Shown: positions 35,106 through 44,670 of the stretch, piece after piece | Layout: the number at the start of each line of letters is the position of its first letter | Numbering within the stretch: the stretch's first letter is position 1 | Assembly (NCBI GenBank): GCA_016718825.1 | Contig: JADKCL010000011.1 | Span: 183,927 to 247,926, forward strand | DNA: 64,000 nt | Reading direction: 5' to 3' | From: Bacteroidota bacterium | GTDB lineage: Bacteria > Bacteroidota > Bacteroidia > J057 > JADKCL01 | Notes under the pieces: model-generated | What the model saw: the letters and a program-made list of their open reading frames with translations, nothing else | Told to the model about the DNA's origin: nothing | The model's database searches: none | Translations under genes and position numbers: made by a program

Positions 35106-36386
35106 ATGTCGGCATCGCCCTCCATCCCCAAGATTGCCATCGTGGTCGCGCAGCGTCACCCGCGTGTGATGTATGCGCTGGAAACGATTTTTGGAGCGTT
35201 TTTGGGGATGGAATACAGGATTTTGCTTCTGGATGAGGTGGCTGAGGACTCTTCGAATGGGTTTTTCATTTGTTCCTATCTTCCGAATGCAACGCCGGGA
35301 ATTCCGGCGTTTCCTTGCAACGGGTTGTTGTACGAAGATCATATTCGGCCGCTGAACGAAATCATCCCTTGGGAAGTACCGTCCTCCGGAAAATTGCTCA
35401 AGGAGGACCTGATTGCCCGCATTTTCTTTGTGCTGAGCCAATATGCACTCCTGCAGCCCGGCAAACCCCTCGAATTGGATTCCCACGGCCGCTATCCGGA
35501 TTCCACCGGCCAACTGACCGTCCACCAATGGCTGGACGAAATCAGTGAGGCGCTTCAACCGTTGCTTTCGACGCCCCTTCCAAAGCCTGTTTTTGACTTC
35601 GAAATCACCATTGACATCGATCAGCCCTGGAAATACCTGCACAAACCAAGGTTAGTGCAGTGGGGTGGCTTATTGAAGGACCTTGCAAAGGGCGGAAATA
35701 CCACCGAACGCTGGGCTGTACTCACGGGTAAGCAAGCGGATCCGTTTTCTGTACTGGAATTGGTAAAAGACATTTGCCCGATCGCAAAAACCAAGGTCTT
35801 TTTCCTCTCCGGCGGTCAGCATCCCAACGACAGCCGCTACGACTTCGGGATGGATCCCTACCAAACCCTCATCCGCGAATGGAAATCGGCAGGCTTTGAA
35901 ATTGGTATTCACCCCAGTTACATGAGCTCGGTCGACCCGGAAAAAATGCGTTCGGAGAAGGAAAATCTGGAAAAGATCGTGGGGCCGGTTTCCATTTCCC
36001 GCCAACATTACCTGCGCTACAAAACTCCGGAGACCTTTCGGCAACTGCTCGAATTGGGCATACAGCGCGATTACAGTCTGTGCCAAAGCACGCGATCAGG
36101 CGCACCGACGGGTGTGGCGTTGCCCTATCGCTGGTTTGACCTCGAACACAACACCGCCACCTCACTTGTCCTTGTTCCGGCCATGGTGATGGACAGGAGC
36201 CTGCTGCAATACCAAGGGTTGCAACCGTCGCAGGCCCAAACGGCCATTGCCGAGGCGATCAGCCAAATCAAAGCCGTAGGCGGAAAATTTGTGATTATCT
36301 TGCACAATGAAACGTTTAGCGAGTCCGGCGAATGGAAAGGCTGGCTTTCTGTGATTCGCAAGACAGTTGAATTGCTCCAACAATGA
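35106..36386 (+). CDS. Polysaccharide deacetylase (NodB-like) domain protein
   Basis: The 426-residue protein has an N-terminal domain of about 150 residues of a type often found before NodB domains in Bacteroidota (DUF7033-like) and a C-terminal TIM-barrel-like part with the metal-binding acidic pair in FEITIDIDQPW and the segment EIGIHPSYMSS containing the His. It probably deacetylates an N-acetylated polysaccharide at the envelope, though a signal peptide is missing. It overlaps the FemAB-like gene by 4 bases. Confidence 0.7.
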   Translation: MSASPSIPKIAIVVAQRHPRVMYALETIFGAFLGMEYRILLLDEVAEDSSNGFFICSYLPNATPGIPAFPCNGLLYEDHIRPLNEIIPWEVPSSGKLLKEDLIARIFFVLSQYALLQPGKPLELDSHGRYPDSTGQLTVHQWLDEISEALQPLLSTPLPKPVFDFEITIDIDQPWKYLHKPRLVQWGGLLKDLAKGGNTTERWAVLTGKQADPFSVLELVKDICPIAKTKVFFLSGGQHPNDSRYDFGMDPYQTLIREWKSAGFEIGIHPSYMSSVDPEKMRSEKENLEKIVGPVSISRQHYLRYKTPETFRQLLELGIQRDYSLCQSTRSGAPTGVALPYRWFDLEHNTATSLVLVPAMVMDRSLLQYQGLQPSQAQTAIAEAISQIKAVGGKFVIILHNETFSESGEWKGWLSVIRKTVELLQQ

Positions 36387-37357
36387 AGGCCATCCTGAAA
36401 CAGCACAACGAGGTCGACCGCAAACAGTGGATCGAATTCCTGTTGCTGTCACCACAAGGAGCGGTCTATGCGCATCCAGCCTATATGGATGTCGTCGCGC
36501 CGGGTTGGCAGGCCATTGAAGTTTGGCAAGACCATACACTTGTCGCCATCATGCCTTTGCTGGTCAAGTCCAAGGCGGGAATGACTTACGCGCTGCAACC
36601 CGCCTTCTGCCAATATTGGGGGATATTTTTCGGTCCGGACAAGGATTCGGGCAACTACAAACATTTCAGCACCCGCAAAAAGATTGTCAAGGCTGCTTTG
36701 GAAGCGATACCTTCCAGCATTCGTTGGTTTCTGAATGGATTCGCCCCCGAATTTGATTATCCGCATCCTTTTCATTGGGCTGGTTATTCGCTCAAAACGC
36801 GGTACACTTACCGGCTAAACTTGGGCATCGGTGCCGCGGCTTTGGAAAAGGCCTATGATGGCGATACACGCTACGACATCCGGAAGGCGGCATCCAATGG
36901 GTTGGATGTGAAGACGTGTGACGATGGCGCAGAACTTCTCAGGCTGATCGAGGCCAATCATACATCCGGGAAATTCTTGCTCAAGCCCGATGAGATCACC
37001 AAGCTCAAAGCACTGATTCCTGTTTTATTCAAAGAAAAACTGGGCTTCCTGCTGGAAGTGCATAACGCGCAAGGTCAAGTGATTGCCTCCGGGTTGTTTG
37101 GCAACTTTGCCGGCAAAACTGCCTATCTCATGTCTGCGCAATCGCCCGAAGGGACTTCACAGGGTGCCATGACACTGCTCCTCGATTTCGCCATCAAAAA
37201 GTCTGCAACCTCTTCCCGGGTTTTTGACTTCGAAGGCAGTATGATCGAGGGCATAGAAGGCTTTTTCAGGGGTTTTGGCGGTGCGCCGGTCCCCTATCTG
37301 ACGATTGAGAAAAATCAACTACCTTTGTTTGTAAGATGGATAAGAAAGTTACGATAG
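36383..37357 (+). CDS. GNAT/FemAB-like acyltransferase
   Basis: The 324-residue protein belongs to the FemAB/GNAT-like superfamily: central TRYDIRKAASNGLDV (an R-x-I-R-K-A motif), SGLFGNFAGKTAYLMSA and DFEGSMIEGIEGFFRGFG. Members transfer amino acids or acyl groups to cell-wall or surface polymers. It starts with an ATGA overlap with the NodB-like gene and its end overlaps upp by 22 bases, so the three genes are co-transcribed. Confidence 0.75.
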   Translation: MKAILKQHNEVDRKQWIEFLLLSPQGAVYAHPAYMDVVAPGWQAIEVWQDHTLVAIMPLLVKSKAGMTYALQPAFCQYWGIFFGPDKDSGNYKHFSTRKKIVKAALEAIPSSIRWFLNGFAPEFDYPHPFHWAGYSLKTRYTYRLNLGIGAAALEKAYDGDTRYDIRKAASNGLDVKTCDDGAELLRLIEANHTSGKFLLKPDEITKLKALIPVLFKEKLGFLLEVHNAQGQVIASGLFGNFAGKTAYLMSAQSPEGTSQGAMTLLLDFAIKKSATSSRVFDFEGSMIEGIEGFFRGFGGAPVPYLTIEKNQLPLFVRWIRKLR

Positions 37358-37998
37358 TCGGCCAAGACAATTCCATTTTCAACCAGTTTCTGTATGAGTT
37401 GCGGGAGCAATCGATTCAGGGTGACCGTATGCGGTTTCGGAAGAATCTCTTGCGTTGCTCACAGATTCTTGCTTACGAACTGAGCAAGCACATGACCTTC
37501 GAGAAGAAGGCGGTCACGACGCCTTTGGGCGAATTGGAAATGCAATTGCCTTCAGATCAGCCGATTCTCATTTCCATTTTGCGGGCTGGCGTGCCAATGC
37601 ACCAAGGCTTCCTCGATTATTTTGACAATGCCGACAACGGTTTCATCAGCGCGTTCCGTCAGAAAACCAAGGGCAATGACTTTGTGATCAAGGTCGAATA
37701 TGCGGCTTTGCCCAATGTGGATGAGCGAACCGTTATTTTGATCGATCCGATGATCGCGAGTGGGCGCAGCATCGTGTTGTGCGCGCAGGCGATCACGCCC
37801 GCACACGGTGTGCCCGACAAGCTGTTTCTTGCGGGTTTGATCGCAAGTGAAGAGGGTCTCGACTATGTGCGTCGTCACCTTCCCAATGCGCATATCTTCG
37901 TGGGCGCAGTGGACAATGAGTTGACTGCCAAGGCTTACATCGTTCCTGGTCTCGGAGATGCCGGAGACTTGGCCTACGGTTCCAAAACAAGCGGCTGA
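37336..37998 (+). CDS. upp: Uracil phosphoribosyltransferase
   Basis: This 220-residue protein has the PRPP-binding motif VILIDPMIASGRSIV (about 134-148) and the uracil-binding C-terminal VPGLGDAGDLAYG (about 204-216) that distinguish Upp. It salvages uracil to UMP. The start MDKKVTIVGQ is inside the upstream gene, giving a 22-base overlap. An alternative later start would remove conserved N-terminal sequence, so the overlap appears real. Confidence 0.93.
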   Translation: MDKKVTIVGQDNSIFNQFLYELREQSIQGDRMRFRKNLLRCSQILAYELSKHMTFEKKAVTTPLGELEMQLPSDQPILISILRAGVPMHQGFLDYFDNADNGFISAFRQKTKGNDFVIKVEYAALPNVDERTVILIDPMIASGRSIVLCAQAITPAHGVPDKLFLAGLIASEEGLDYVRRHLPNAHIFVGAVDNELTAKAYIVPGLGDAGDLAYGSKTSG

Positions 37999-38069
37999 TT
38001 TCTGATGCAAATCATCAAACAAGCGACGCTTCTAAGTGTTGTATTGTCTTATTGACCTAAAAATCCCTG

Positions 38070-38516
38070 ATGGCAGAGTTTCTTCAATGGCTGAGTGTGA
38101 TCGGAATGTCTACCCTCAAGGTGATTCCGGCGTTGGTGATGGCGATGGCCTACGGAATGAAGCACTGGGAAATTTTCGTCGGGCTGTTTTCGGGAAGCAT
38201 GATCGGAGTGGGCTTCTTCACCTTTTTCGGTCTGCGCATCATCAAGTGGCGCAAGGAAAGGCGTCGTCGTCTCGGCATCGTCAAACCGCTCAATTACCGC
38301 AAAGCCCGGAAATACAAGCGGATGTGGATTCGATTTGGCCTTCCGGGGATCGCCTTGCTGACCCCGATCTTCTTCGGTCCGGCGATCGGAGCGGTGATCG
38401 CGATCATCTTTGAACGGAGCCAAATGCGCATCTTCCTGTATATGGGCGTGAGCATCGCCGTTTGGAGTGCCATTTTTGCTTTGTTGGGACACCAAGTGCT
38501 TGAATTGATTCATTGA
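38070..38516 (+). CDS. Small multi-pass membrane protein (small multidrug export-like)
   Basis: The 148-residue protein has four hydrophobic segments and a basic cytoplasmic loop (WRKERRRRLG). The conserved-looking segment FGLPGIALLTPIFFGPAIGA resembles the Sm_multidrug_ex family. No transport substrate can be inferred. The stop overlaps the next start (TGATG). Confidence 0.6.
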   Translation: MAEFLQWLSVIGMSTLKVIPALVMAMAYGMKHWEIFVGLFSGSMIGVGFFTFFGLRIIKWRKERRRRLGIVKPLNYRKARKYKRMWIRFGLPGIALLTPIFFGPAIGAVIAIIFERSQMRIFLYMGVSIAVWSAIFALLGHQVLELIH

Positions 38517-39217
38517 TGACCAGGCCAAAACACATCTTTTTTGACCTCGATCATACCCTTTGGGACTACGAAACCAATTCGATAGAGACGATCCGTGATT
38601 TGCTGGTAGACTTTCAGGCACAGATGGGAAGGGAAATCACATTCGACGAATTTTACCCTATCTATTATGCCCACAACCACGATCTCTGGGTACGGTACCG
38701 CAAAAATGAAATTGACAACCTGACACTGCGCTATCAACGTTGGCGGATGGCCTTTGCTGATTTCGGGATTGAGGGCGCTGCTTGGATGGACCGTATGGGA
38801 GAAGCCTTTTTGGAGGAATGCCCACGCAAAACTGCGCTGATGCCCAATGCCGTTGAACTTCTCGACTTGGTCAGCACGCAGTTTCCGCTGCACATTATCA
38901 CCAACGGCTTTGCCGAGATACAGGATATCAAGCTCGATTGTTCTGGTCTGCGCCACTATTTTGATGTGATTGTGACCCCGGATGTGGTGGGTGAGAAAAA
39001 GCCGCATCCGAAAATTTTTCACGAAGCCCTCCAAGCTGCCAACTGCTCCCCGGAGCATGCACTTTATATCGGCGACAGCTATACCGAAGACATGCTAGGC
39101 GGCAGCGCCGTCGGTATGCAGGTGGTTTATTTCAACCCCAAAGCCAAGGAAAACCCCGATGGTTTCCGGGAAGTGCAGGATTTGATCGAATTGACCGATC
39201 ATCTTTCTTTCGGATAA
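38516..39217 (+). CDS. HAD family hydrolase (YjjG-type pyrimidine nucleotidase-like)
   Basis: The 233-residue HAD phosphatase has motif I FFDLDHTLWD (nucleophile Asp), motif II IITNGF, and motifs III/IV GEKKPHP and YIGDSYTEDMLGG. The size and the motif I sequence DLDHTLWD resemble YjjG-like nucleotidases of Bacteroidota. It starts at ATG 38516, overlapping the previous stop; a TTG one codon earlier is less likely. Proximity to upp might reflect pyrimidine metabolism (inference). Confidence 0.85.
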   Translation: MTRPKHIFFDLDHTLWDYETNSIETIRDLLVDFQAQMGREITFDEFYPIYYAHNHDLWVRYRKNEIDNLTLRYQRWRMAFADFGIEGAAWMDRMGEAFLEECPRKTALMPNAVELLDLVSTQFPLHIITNGFAEIQDIKLDCSGLRHYFDVIVTPDVVGEKKPHPKIFHEALQAANCSPEHALYIGDSYTEDMLGGSAVGMQVVYFNPKAKENPDGFREVQDLIELTDHLSFG

Positions 39218-39267
39218 TCCGGCTCCACGGCAAGCCTTGGAACGAATCCTTCGCTGGAACTTTTCCC

Positions 39268-39960
39268 TTACACTTGAAAGCGATACCCCACCCGGTGGAC
39301 CGTCAAAATATGCGTTGGTTCCGCAGGGTTTTCTTCGATTTTCTTGCGCAAGTGCGTGACGTGGGTGTCGATCGTGCGCATGGACAGGAGGTAATCGTGT
39401 CCCCAAACATCGGCGAGGATTTGCTCGCGCGTGAGGATTTTCCCTTCGTTGAGGATCAGGTAGCGCAACAACTCGCTTTCCATGCGGGTGAGCTCGGTTT
39501 CCTCGCCATTGCGGCGCACCACTTGGGCTTGGAAGTCGATTTCGACTTTGCCCACGTGGAACAATTTGGTGTTTTCGGAAGGCTTGCCGCTACGTCTGAG
39601 CAAGGCTTCGATACGGGCGCAAAGCTCCAGAATATCAAAGGGTTTGGTGATGTAGTCATCGGCTCCTGCCTTCAGGCCGATCACCTTGTCCATCTGCTGT
39701 CCGCGCGAAGTGAGCATGATCACGGGAACCACCTTGCCCATTGCGCGTAGGCGTTTGCAGACCTCCATGCCACTCATCTGTGGCAACATCAGATCGAGCA
39801 AGATCAAATCAGGACTTGACTTTTCGACGATTTCCAGTGCCAATAGGCCATTTTCAGCCTCCAGGACTTCATAACCTTCGTATTCGAGGTTTTCCCGCAG
39901 CAAGAAGCGGATGGCATTTTCGTCCTCGACGATCAGGATCTTGCGTTTGATGCTTTTCAT
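39268..39960 (-). CDS. OmpR-family response regulator
   Basis: The 230-residue protein has a receiver domain (phosphoacceptor Asp in LILLDLMLPQMSG, the switch Lys in DYITKPFD) and an OmpR/PhoB winged helix (RTIDTHVTHLRKKIEENP, then VHRVGYRF at the end). It starts at MKSIKRKIL, overlapping the kinase stop by 4 bases, so both proteins are coupled. It should bind DNA when phosphorylated by the adjacent kinase. Target genes are not known; the divergent lipoprotein gene upstream of the kinase is a candidate. Confidence 0.94.
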   Translation of the reverse strand: MKSIKRKILIVEDENAIRFLLRENLEYEGYEVLEAENGLLALEIVEKSSPDLILLDLMLPQMSGMEVCKRLRAMGKVVPVIMLTSRGQQMDKVIGLKAGADDYITKPFDILELCARIEALLRRSGKPSENTKLFHVGKVEIDFQAQVVRRNGEETELTRMESELLRYLILNEGKILTREQILADVWGHDYLLSMRTIDTHVTHLRKKIEENPAEPTHILTVHRVGYRFQV

Positions 39961-41648
39961 TGTACCAATTCTTGGATGCAAGGTAGGCAAATCGAGAATG
40001 TCGCGCCCTCTCCAACTGCACTTTTCAGTTCGAGGGCACCGTCGTGGTCCTTGATAATGGCGCGTGCGATGCTCAGCCCAATACCGTGTCCTTTGACGTT
40101 GTGCTCCTCAAGATTGCCGATTCTCACAAATTTTTCAAAGATGAGCTTTTGATCCCGCGGTGCTATACCCGGTCCAAAGTCCTGAAGATAAATGCGTAAC
40201 TGATTTCGTTTCATTTCGGCGCCGAGCACCAACCTTTCGTCGCCTTGCCCGTATTTGCGCGCATTGTCAATGAGGATGGAAAGTGCTTGTTCGATCGCTT
40301 TGGGATCAACACTGACTTTTGAATTGTCGAGCTTTTTCAGATCCAATTCAAGTGGCGGCCCGACCTGCCGTTTGGCAAATGCCGAAAGGAGTTCCCAGAG
40401 TTCCTGCACGTAAATCGGTCTACGGTTGTACTTTTTGCGGCCCGTTTCCAACTGCGAAAAGTCCAACAGGTTGTGAATCAAATAGTCCAACCGTTCTGCC
40501 TCCTCGTTGATGATACCCAAGACGCGCTGCATAGATTCGGGATCTTTGAGTCGATTGAGTCGCAAGCTGTCGGTTGCCAATCTGATGGTTGCAAGTGGCG
40601 TCTTGATCTCATGGGAAACGTTGGCGACAAATTCGGTTTTGAGCCTTGAAACCCGGAAAAGCTGCATTGCTGCACGCACCAACAGCAACAGAACCACCAT
40701 CAAAATCGCAAATAGGGCCAAAATCAGGTAGAGATTCCGGAGGTAGATGGACTGTGTGACTTCTTCGACATTGGCCTCGCGAAAAGAAACGCCAAGGCGC
40801 AAATCGCCCAACCAAGGTCCAAAATTAGCCAAGGGCGCTTGGTGCTCAAACTGCGGCAAGCCGTAGGCGACGGAGTGGTAGATCAACTGTCCGCCTTGCC
40901 CGCGCAGGACCCCAAACTGCAAAAATCGCTTTTCCAGACCTTCTTCCGGCTCCTCATCCGGCCAAAACCGGAGGTGAAAAAAGTCCCGAAGATATACTTT
41001 CTGAAAATAGACGGGATCGGTTTGCCGGAAAACCAAACAAAGCAGGTTGCCCTTTTCGTCAAAAATCGGAGCGCCGATCAGGGTATTGCTGCTGAAATCT
41101 TTGTTGTACACCAACACCAAGTTGCTGTCAAGGGCACTGCTCCAGATCGTATTGGCCATGTTGTCGATGGCTCCATAAGGCTCTGCCATTTTGTCGAGCT
41201 CTTTGCGGATAAATTCAGTGAGGTCGGTTTGGTCGCGCCAACTGCCGAGGCTGCGGTCACCCAAGCGGTATCGGCTTGGACTTTTGTATTCGTAGGAGCG
41301 GAATCGGCTTTGGTCCCGCGCCGGAAAAGCTACCACCCAAGCATTGCAAAGTTGCTGAGAAGCAGAGGCCAACAAAAAGGATTTGCGCATTTGGTTGAGA
41401 TTGCGCTCACGGAAGTCCTCTGCCTTCAAACTGCGCTTCAACCGCAACATGCCGTCGTCCATTTGACGGAGGTAGTCCTGTTGGAGCTGCCTTGCGGCCG
41501 AGTTGGCGATCTGTTGCAGGCTGCCGTGCAGGCCGGCCGCAATTTGCATACGCAGCCCTTGCAGGCTCGACAATTGCCATATCATCAGCGCCAGCACCAA
41601 GACAAAGGTGAGGCCCGCCAACAACAATATTGTCCTTCGGGTACGCAT
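39957..41648 (-). CDS. Sensor histidine kinase
   Basis: The 563-residue kinase has two transmembrane helices (about 7-28 and 310-335) flanking a periplasmic sensor of about 280 residues. The HisKA domain has VSHEIKTPLATIR, and the HATPase has LIDNARKYG (N box), DFGPGI (G1), FEKFVRI (F) and GHGIGLSIARAII (G2). All catalytic boxes are present. The signal is unknown. It starts at MRTRRT, 17 residues inside the longer frame, because the TM helix begins here. Confidence 0.93.
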   Translation of the reverse strand: MRTRRTILLLAGLTFVLVLALMIWQLSSLQGLRMQIAAGLHGSLQQIANSAARQLQQDYLRQMDDGMLRLKRSLKAEDFRERNLNQMRKSFLLASASQQLCNAWVVAFPARDQSRFRSYEYKSPSRYRLGDRSLGSWRDQTDLTEFIRKELDKMAEPYGAIDNMANTIWSSALDSNLVLVYNKDFSSNTLIGAPIFDEKGNLLCLVFRQTDPVYFQKVYLRDFFHLRFWPDEEPEEGLEKRFLQFGVLRGQGGQLIYHSVAYGLPQFEHQAPLANFGPWLGDLRLGVSFREANVEEVTQSIYLRNLYLILALFAILMVVLLLLVRAAMQLFRVSRLKTEFVANVSHEIKTPLATIRLATDSLRLNRLKDPESMQRVLGIINEEAERLDYLIHNLLDFSQLETGRKKYNRRPIYVQELWELLSAFAKRQVGPPLELDLKKLDNSKVSVDPKAIEQALSILIDNARKYGQGDERLVLGAEMKRNQLRIYLQDFGPGIAPRDQKLIFEKFVRIGNLEEHNVKGHGIGLSIARAIIKDHDGALELKSAVGEGATFSICLPCIQELVQ

Positions 41649-41727
41649 TCTTGAAAAAATCAGCCATTCTTGCAGGAAGTGCAAGCAATCGCACCGCAAT
41701 CACCGAAATATTTCGTAACATTTTGCC

Positions 41728-42789
41728 ATGATAAGACCGCAAGGCGTCGACAAGGTTAGAAAAGGATGGAGCAAGACTACTTTGCTTGCAGTTATCGGCA
41801 TCATGATCTTGAGCCTACAAGCCTGTTTGCGGCCCGTAGAAGGCGATTTTCCCAATCGCGGCCAAGGTTTGGCAGATGACGAATTGCTTTGGGTTTTGCG
41901 CATTCCGATTTCGAAGGAAGAAGCCGATCTCACGACGGTTTCGATGCGCGACTCCATCAGCTTCAGCAACTACAATCAGCCGTTTTTCGCCAATGGAATC
42001 CAACAACTTGTGAAGGGGATCCTGAATGGTGAAATCAAAGCCTACGACGAGTATCCTGGCCAAACAGAGCTCAAAAACGCCCGGGAAAGGCTGATCCAAA
42101 TGGGTGGAACCGGTCAAAATATCGATCCTTTGCTGCGCGTAGCTGAATTGTACGTCGTGGTCAACATTGCCCAGGGCTATTACAATGGCCGCCCGGAATT
42201 TCTGCGATTGATTTGGCGCGACCCTTCTGGCAGAGAGGCAGACCGTGGTTTTGCTGGCATTCGATTGGACAACGAGGCAAGCGGTCAGTTCCTGCTGGGC
42301 AGCAACTTCCTCAGCGAATTTGCCAAAATAAAAAACTACTATGCCATGCCCATCTATCTGCGCACCAATTTCAGGGAATATGCGATCCGGTCGATCGAGG
42401 AGGCAAGGTTTGTGCAGTCAATGGTCTATGCCGGGAAGTGGAATGAAATTGGATGGGAAGACGAAGGAATCAACATCAGCGGGGAACATCGCGTGACGCT
42501 CTCGCCGGAGACCGTGATACCCCTTGCAGGCTTTTACCGCTTCAATATTAAAACGGAAGGCGACAGCAACACCTTCGCGGAATTGTACCTCACGGCAGAA
42601 AACGACTATCTTGTCGCGGATTGGAGCAACCGCTTTCGCATCGAAAAGATATTACCTTACGGCCCGATGCAATTTTTCAGTACTTCAGGTGAATTGTATT
42701 GGTTTGAGCTCAGACCCGACAGCAATTTGGCGCTGTTTGTGATCCAAGGCAAAGACACGCTCGGGAGTTATCAAAACCCCGTGTATTGA
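41728..42789 (+). CDS. Lipoprotein of unknown function
   Basis: The 353-residue protein has a signal region ending in LSLQAC (lipobox Cys about 33). The rest is soluble with mixed helices and strands and Trp/Tyr-rich segments; I recognise no family. It is divergent from the two-component system, 79 bases away, which makes it a candidate regulatory target (inference). It ends 26 bases from the convergent Ig-like lipoprotein gene. Confidence 0.6.
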   Translation: MIRPQGVDKVRKGWSKTTLLAVIGIMILSLQACLRPVEGDFPNRGQGLADDELLWVLRIPISKEEADLTTVSMRDSISFSNYNQPFFANGIQQLVKGILNGEIKAYDEYPGQTELKNARERLIQMGGTGQNIDPLLRVAELYVVVNIAQGYYNGRPEFLRLIWRDPSGREADRGFAGIRLDNEASGQFLLGSNFLSEFAKIKNYYAMPIYLRTNFREYAIRSIEEARFVQSMVYAGKWNEIGWEDEGINISGEHRVTLSPETVIPLAGFYRFNIKTEGDSNTFAELYLTAENDYLVADWSNRFRIEKILPYGPMQFFSTSGELYWFELRPDSNLALFVIQGKDTLGSYQNPVY

Positions 42790-42815
42790 TTTACAATGGT
42801 TTAAGAGGCAAATTG

Positions 42816-44669
42816 CTACTTCTCTTCGTCGGGCTTCAGGTTTTTGGGATCAGCGTCTTCGCCTTTTTCACCTTTTGCTCCAAGGCCCCCTTTTCCCTTG
42901 CTCGGTGCCGGGATAGGGTAAACTTCGACATCTTTCAAATCCCATTTTGCCCGGATTTCAATGGTTCCGGTTTGATGGTAAACCTTCTCTGGTAAACGAT
43001 AGGGTTCGAGACTTCCAGGTGTCAGGACGCCGTTTCCATCAAAGTCTTCGATGAGGTCCATGCTGTATTTCCCGGGCTTCAAGAAGATAAACTTAAACGC
43101 CGTGGGCGATACGAATCGTTGCTCATAGATCTCTGCCGCAGCCGAGCCGGCATCGGCCCCTTTGGCACCGCCACGCGACTTCTCATCATCCGATGCCTTG
43201 CTGTCCAATAACCGTCCTGAGCCCGCTCCACCCCTGAAAATCGTCATAAACTTCAAATCCGGGCGCGTCGAATCAGGAAGAACTTTTCCCGAGATGGTAC
43301 CAAATTCGTCTGGTTCCGGGAACCGTACCTTCATCTTGATCAACGTATCCAAAGGTGCACCATCCGGCCCCGGAAAAGCCTTCAAAAACTCCAGACGATA
43401 AGTCAGCTTGTCGTTGAGTATAGTGGTCGGTCTGACAATCAGATGAAATCCAACCGTCTCTATCTCAACATTTTGTACTTTTCCGCCTGTATCCAGCAAC
43501 TGCACCATCGAGGTATCAACGACAGCTGGGAGTTTACAAAGCGCCTGTATCATAAACTCCTGTCCGCGAGGCAGGTTGATCGGTTTTTCAAACCATTTAC
43601 CCTTGTCCTCCTTCACCGCGCTTTGTTGGGTCAGCCGCACAACGGTATCCCGTCGCTGACCAAGGCTATCCATTAAATTCACAAAGCTCACATTCAAATC
43701 ACTGGTACGTGGCACTGGTGAGTGAAGGTATAGATGTCGCATGTCTTTGTAGCGAAACCTGCTACTCGTAACTACAGTGGAATTGCCACCCAATGTATCT
43801 GAGACGCGAACAGAAAGGCTGTCTTGCAAATAAGTCGGCCGAATCGGTTCTGCAAACTCCACGTGAATCGTAAAATCATTGGACCATTTTACAGACTTCA
43901 CCTTGGGCCCTTCGACATCCTGATAAAAACTCACCAATGTAACCCGCAATGGAATGCTGTCTTCTGGATTCAATTCAATCAATGGATTCTCCGCCAAAGC
44001 AAGCTTTTCCGTGAGGCCGGAAAATTGAAAGTCGTTGTCTACATCCTGAACCCCGTAAATTTTATAACGCCCCGGTGCCAGAAACTGAAAATCAAAGCGA
44101 CCATCACCATCCGTAACCGTAACGTAATCAGGACGTTGGTCGAGAATGTTGTTGCCATCCAGTTTATCCGCAGGGAACAGCATGACCTTAATTTCCTTTT
44201 CTCCCAATCCGGTCCACATGTCATTGACCATTCCGGAAAACTTCAATGAATCCAAAACGTCGCCCGTACTTACCGCATAGGTATAGGCCTTGTTCATTTT
44301 GTTGCCTTCGTTAAAATCCAAGATCCCGGTCCCAAGTGTAATCACGTAGGTGGTACTATCCTTTAGCGGCGCATTGAACTTGATCCTCAGGGTTTTGTTC
44401 TTAACGATGATCTCAGGATCCTCCGCCGGAACAGGGGAAATAAAGACCTCCTTGCGATAGTTCCCTGGCTTGATAAACTCATCGAAGTAAAAAGTCACCT
44501 CGTCGGAAGAAAAATTCAGAGTCCCTGGATACGGTACTGCTCCATACACTTCAGGACCTTTGGAATCCTTTTCACCGCCGCTGGGTCGACCAATATTGGC
44601 ACAAGAACAAACAATGGCAGCCACTGCTACCACGACCAATCTGGAAAATATGCGAGACAATTTTGGCAT
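42816..44669 (-). CDS. Ig-like (Big_5 type) domain lipoprotein
   Basis: The 617-residue protein has a lipoprotein signal (VCSCAN, Cys about 23). The first domain (about 45-125: SDEVTFYFDEFIKPGNYRKE, YVITLGTGILDFNEGN) matches Bacteroidota Big_5 Ig-like lipoproteins. Further beta domains with DGDGRFDFQFLAPGRYKIYGV and a final domain KFIFLKPGKYSMDLIEDFDGNG follow, resembling carboxypeptidase-regulatory-like folds. A Gly/Ala/Ser/Asp-rich stretch (about 505-530) and a Lys/Gly-rich tail look disordered. It starts one base after the preceding stop. Confidence 0.75.
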   Translation of the reverse strand: MPKLSRIFSRLVVVAVAAIVCSCANIGRPSGGEKDSKGPEVYGAVPYPGTLNFSSDEVTFYFDEFIKPGNYRKEVFISPVPAEDPEIIVKNKTLRIKFNAPLKDSTTYVITLGTGILDFNEGNKMNKAYTYAVSTGDVLDSLKFSGMVNDMWTGLGEKEIKVMLFPADKLDGNNILDQRPDYVTVTDGDGRFDFQFLAPGRYKIYGVQDVDNDFQFSGLTEKLALAENPLIELNPEDSIPLRVTLVSFYQDVEGPKVKSVKWSNDFTIHVEFAEPIRPTYLQDSLSVRVSDTLGGNSTVVTSSRFRYKDMRHLYLHSPVPRTSDLNVSFVNLMDSLGQRRDTVVRLTQQSAVKEDKGKWFEKPINLPRGQEFMIQALCKLPAVVDTSMVQLLDTGGKVQNVEIETVGFHLIVRPTTILNDKLTYRLEFLKAFPGPDGAPLDTLIKMKVRFPEPDEFGTISGKVLPDSTRPDLKFMTIFRGGAGSGRLLDSKASDDEKSRGGAKGADAGSAAAEIYEQRFVSPTAFKFIFLKPGKYSMDLIEDFDGNGVLTPGSLEPYRLPEKVYHQTGTIEIRAKWDLKDVEVYPIPAPSKGKGGLGAKGEKGEDADPKNLKPDEEK

Positions 44670-44670
44670 T

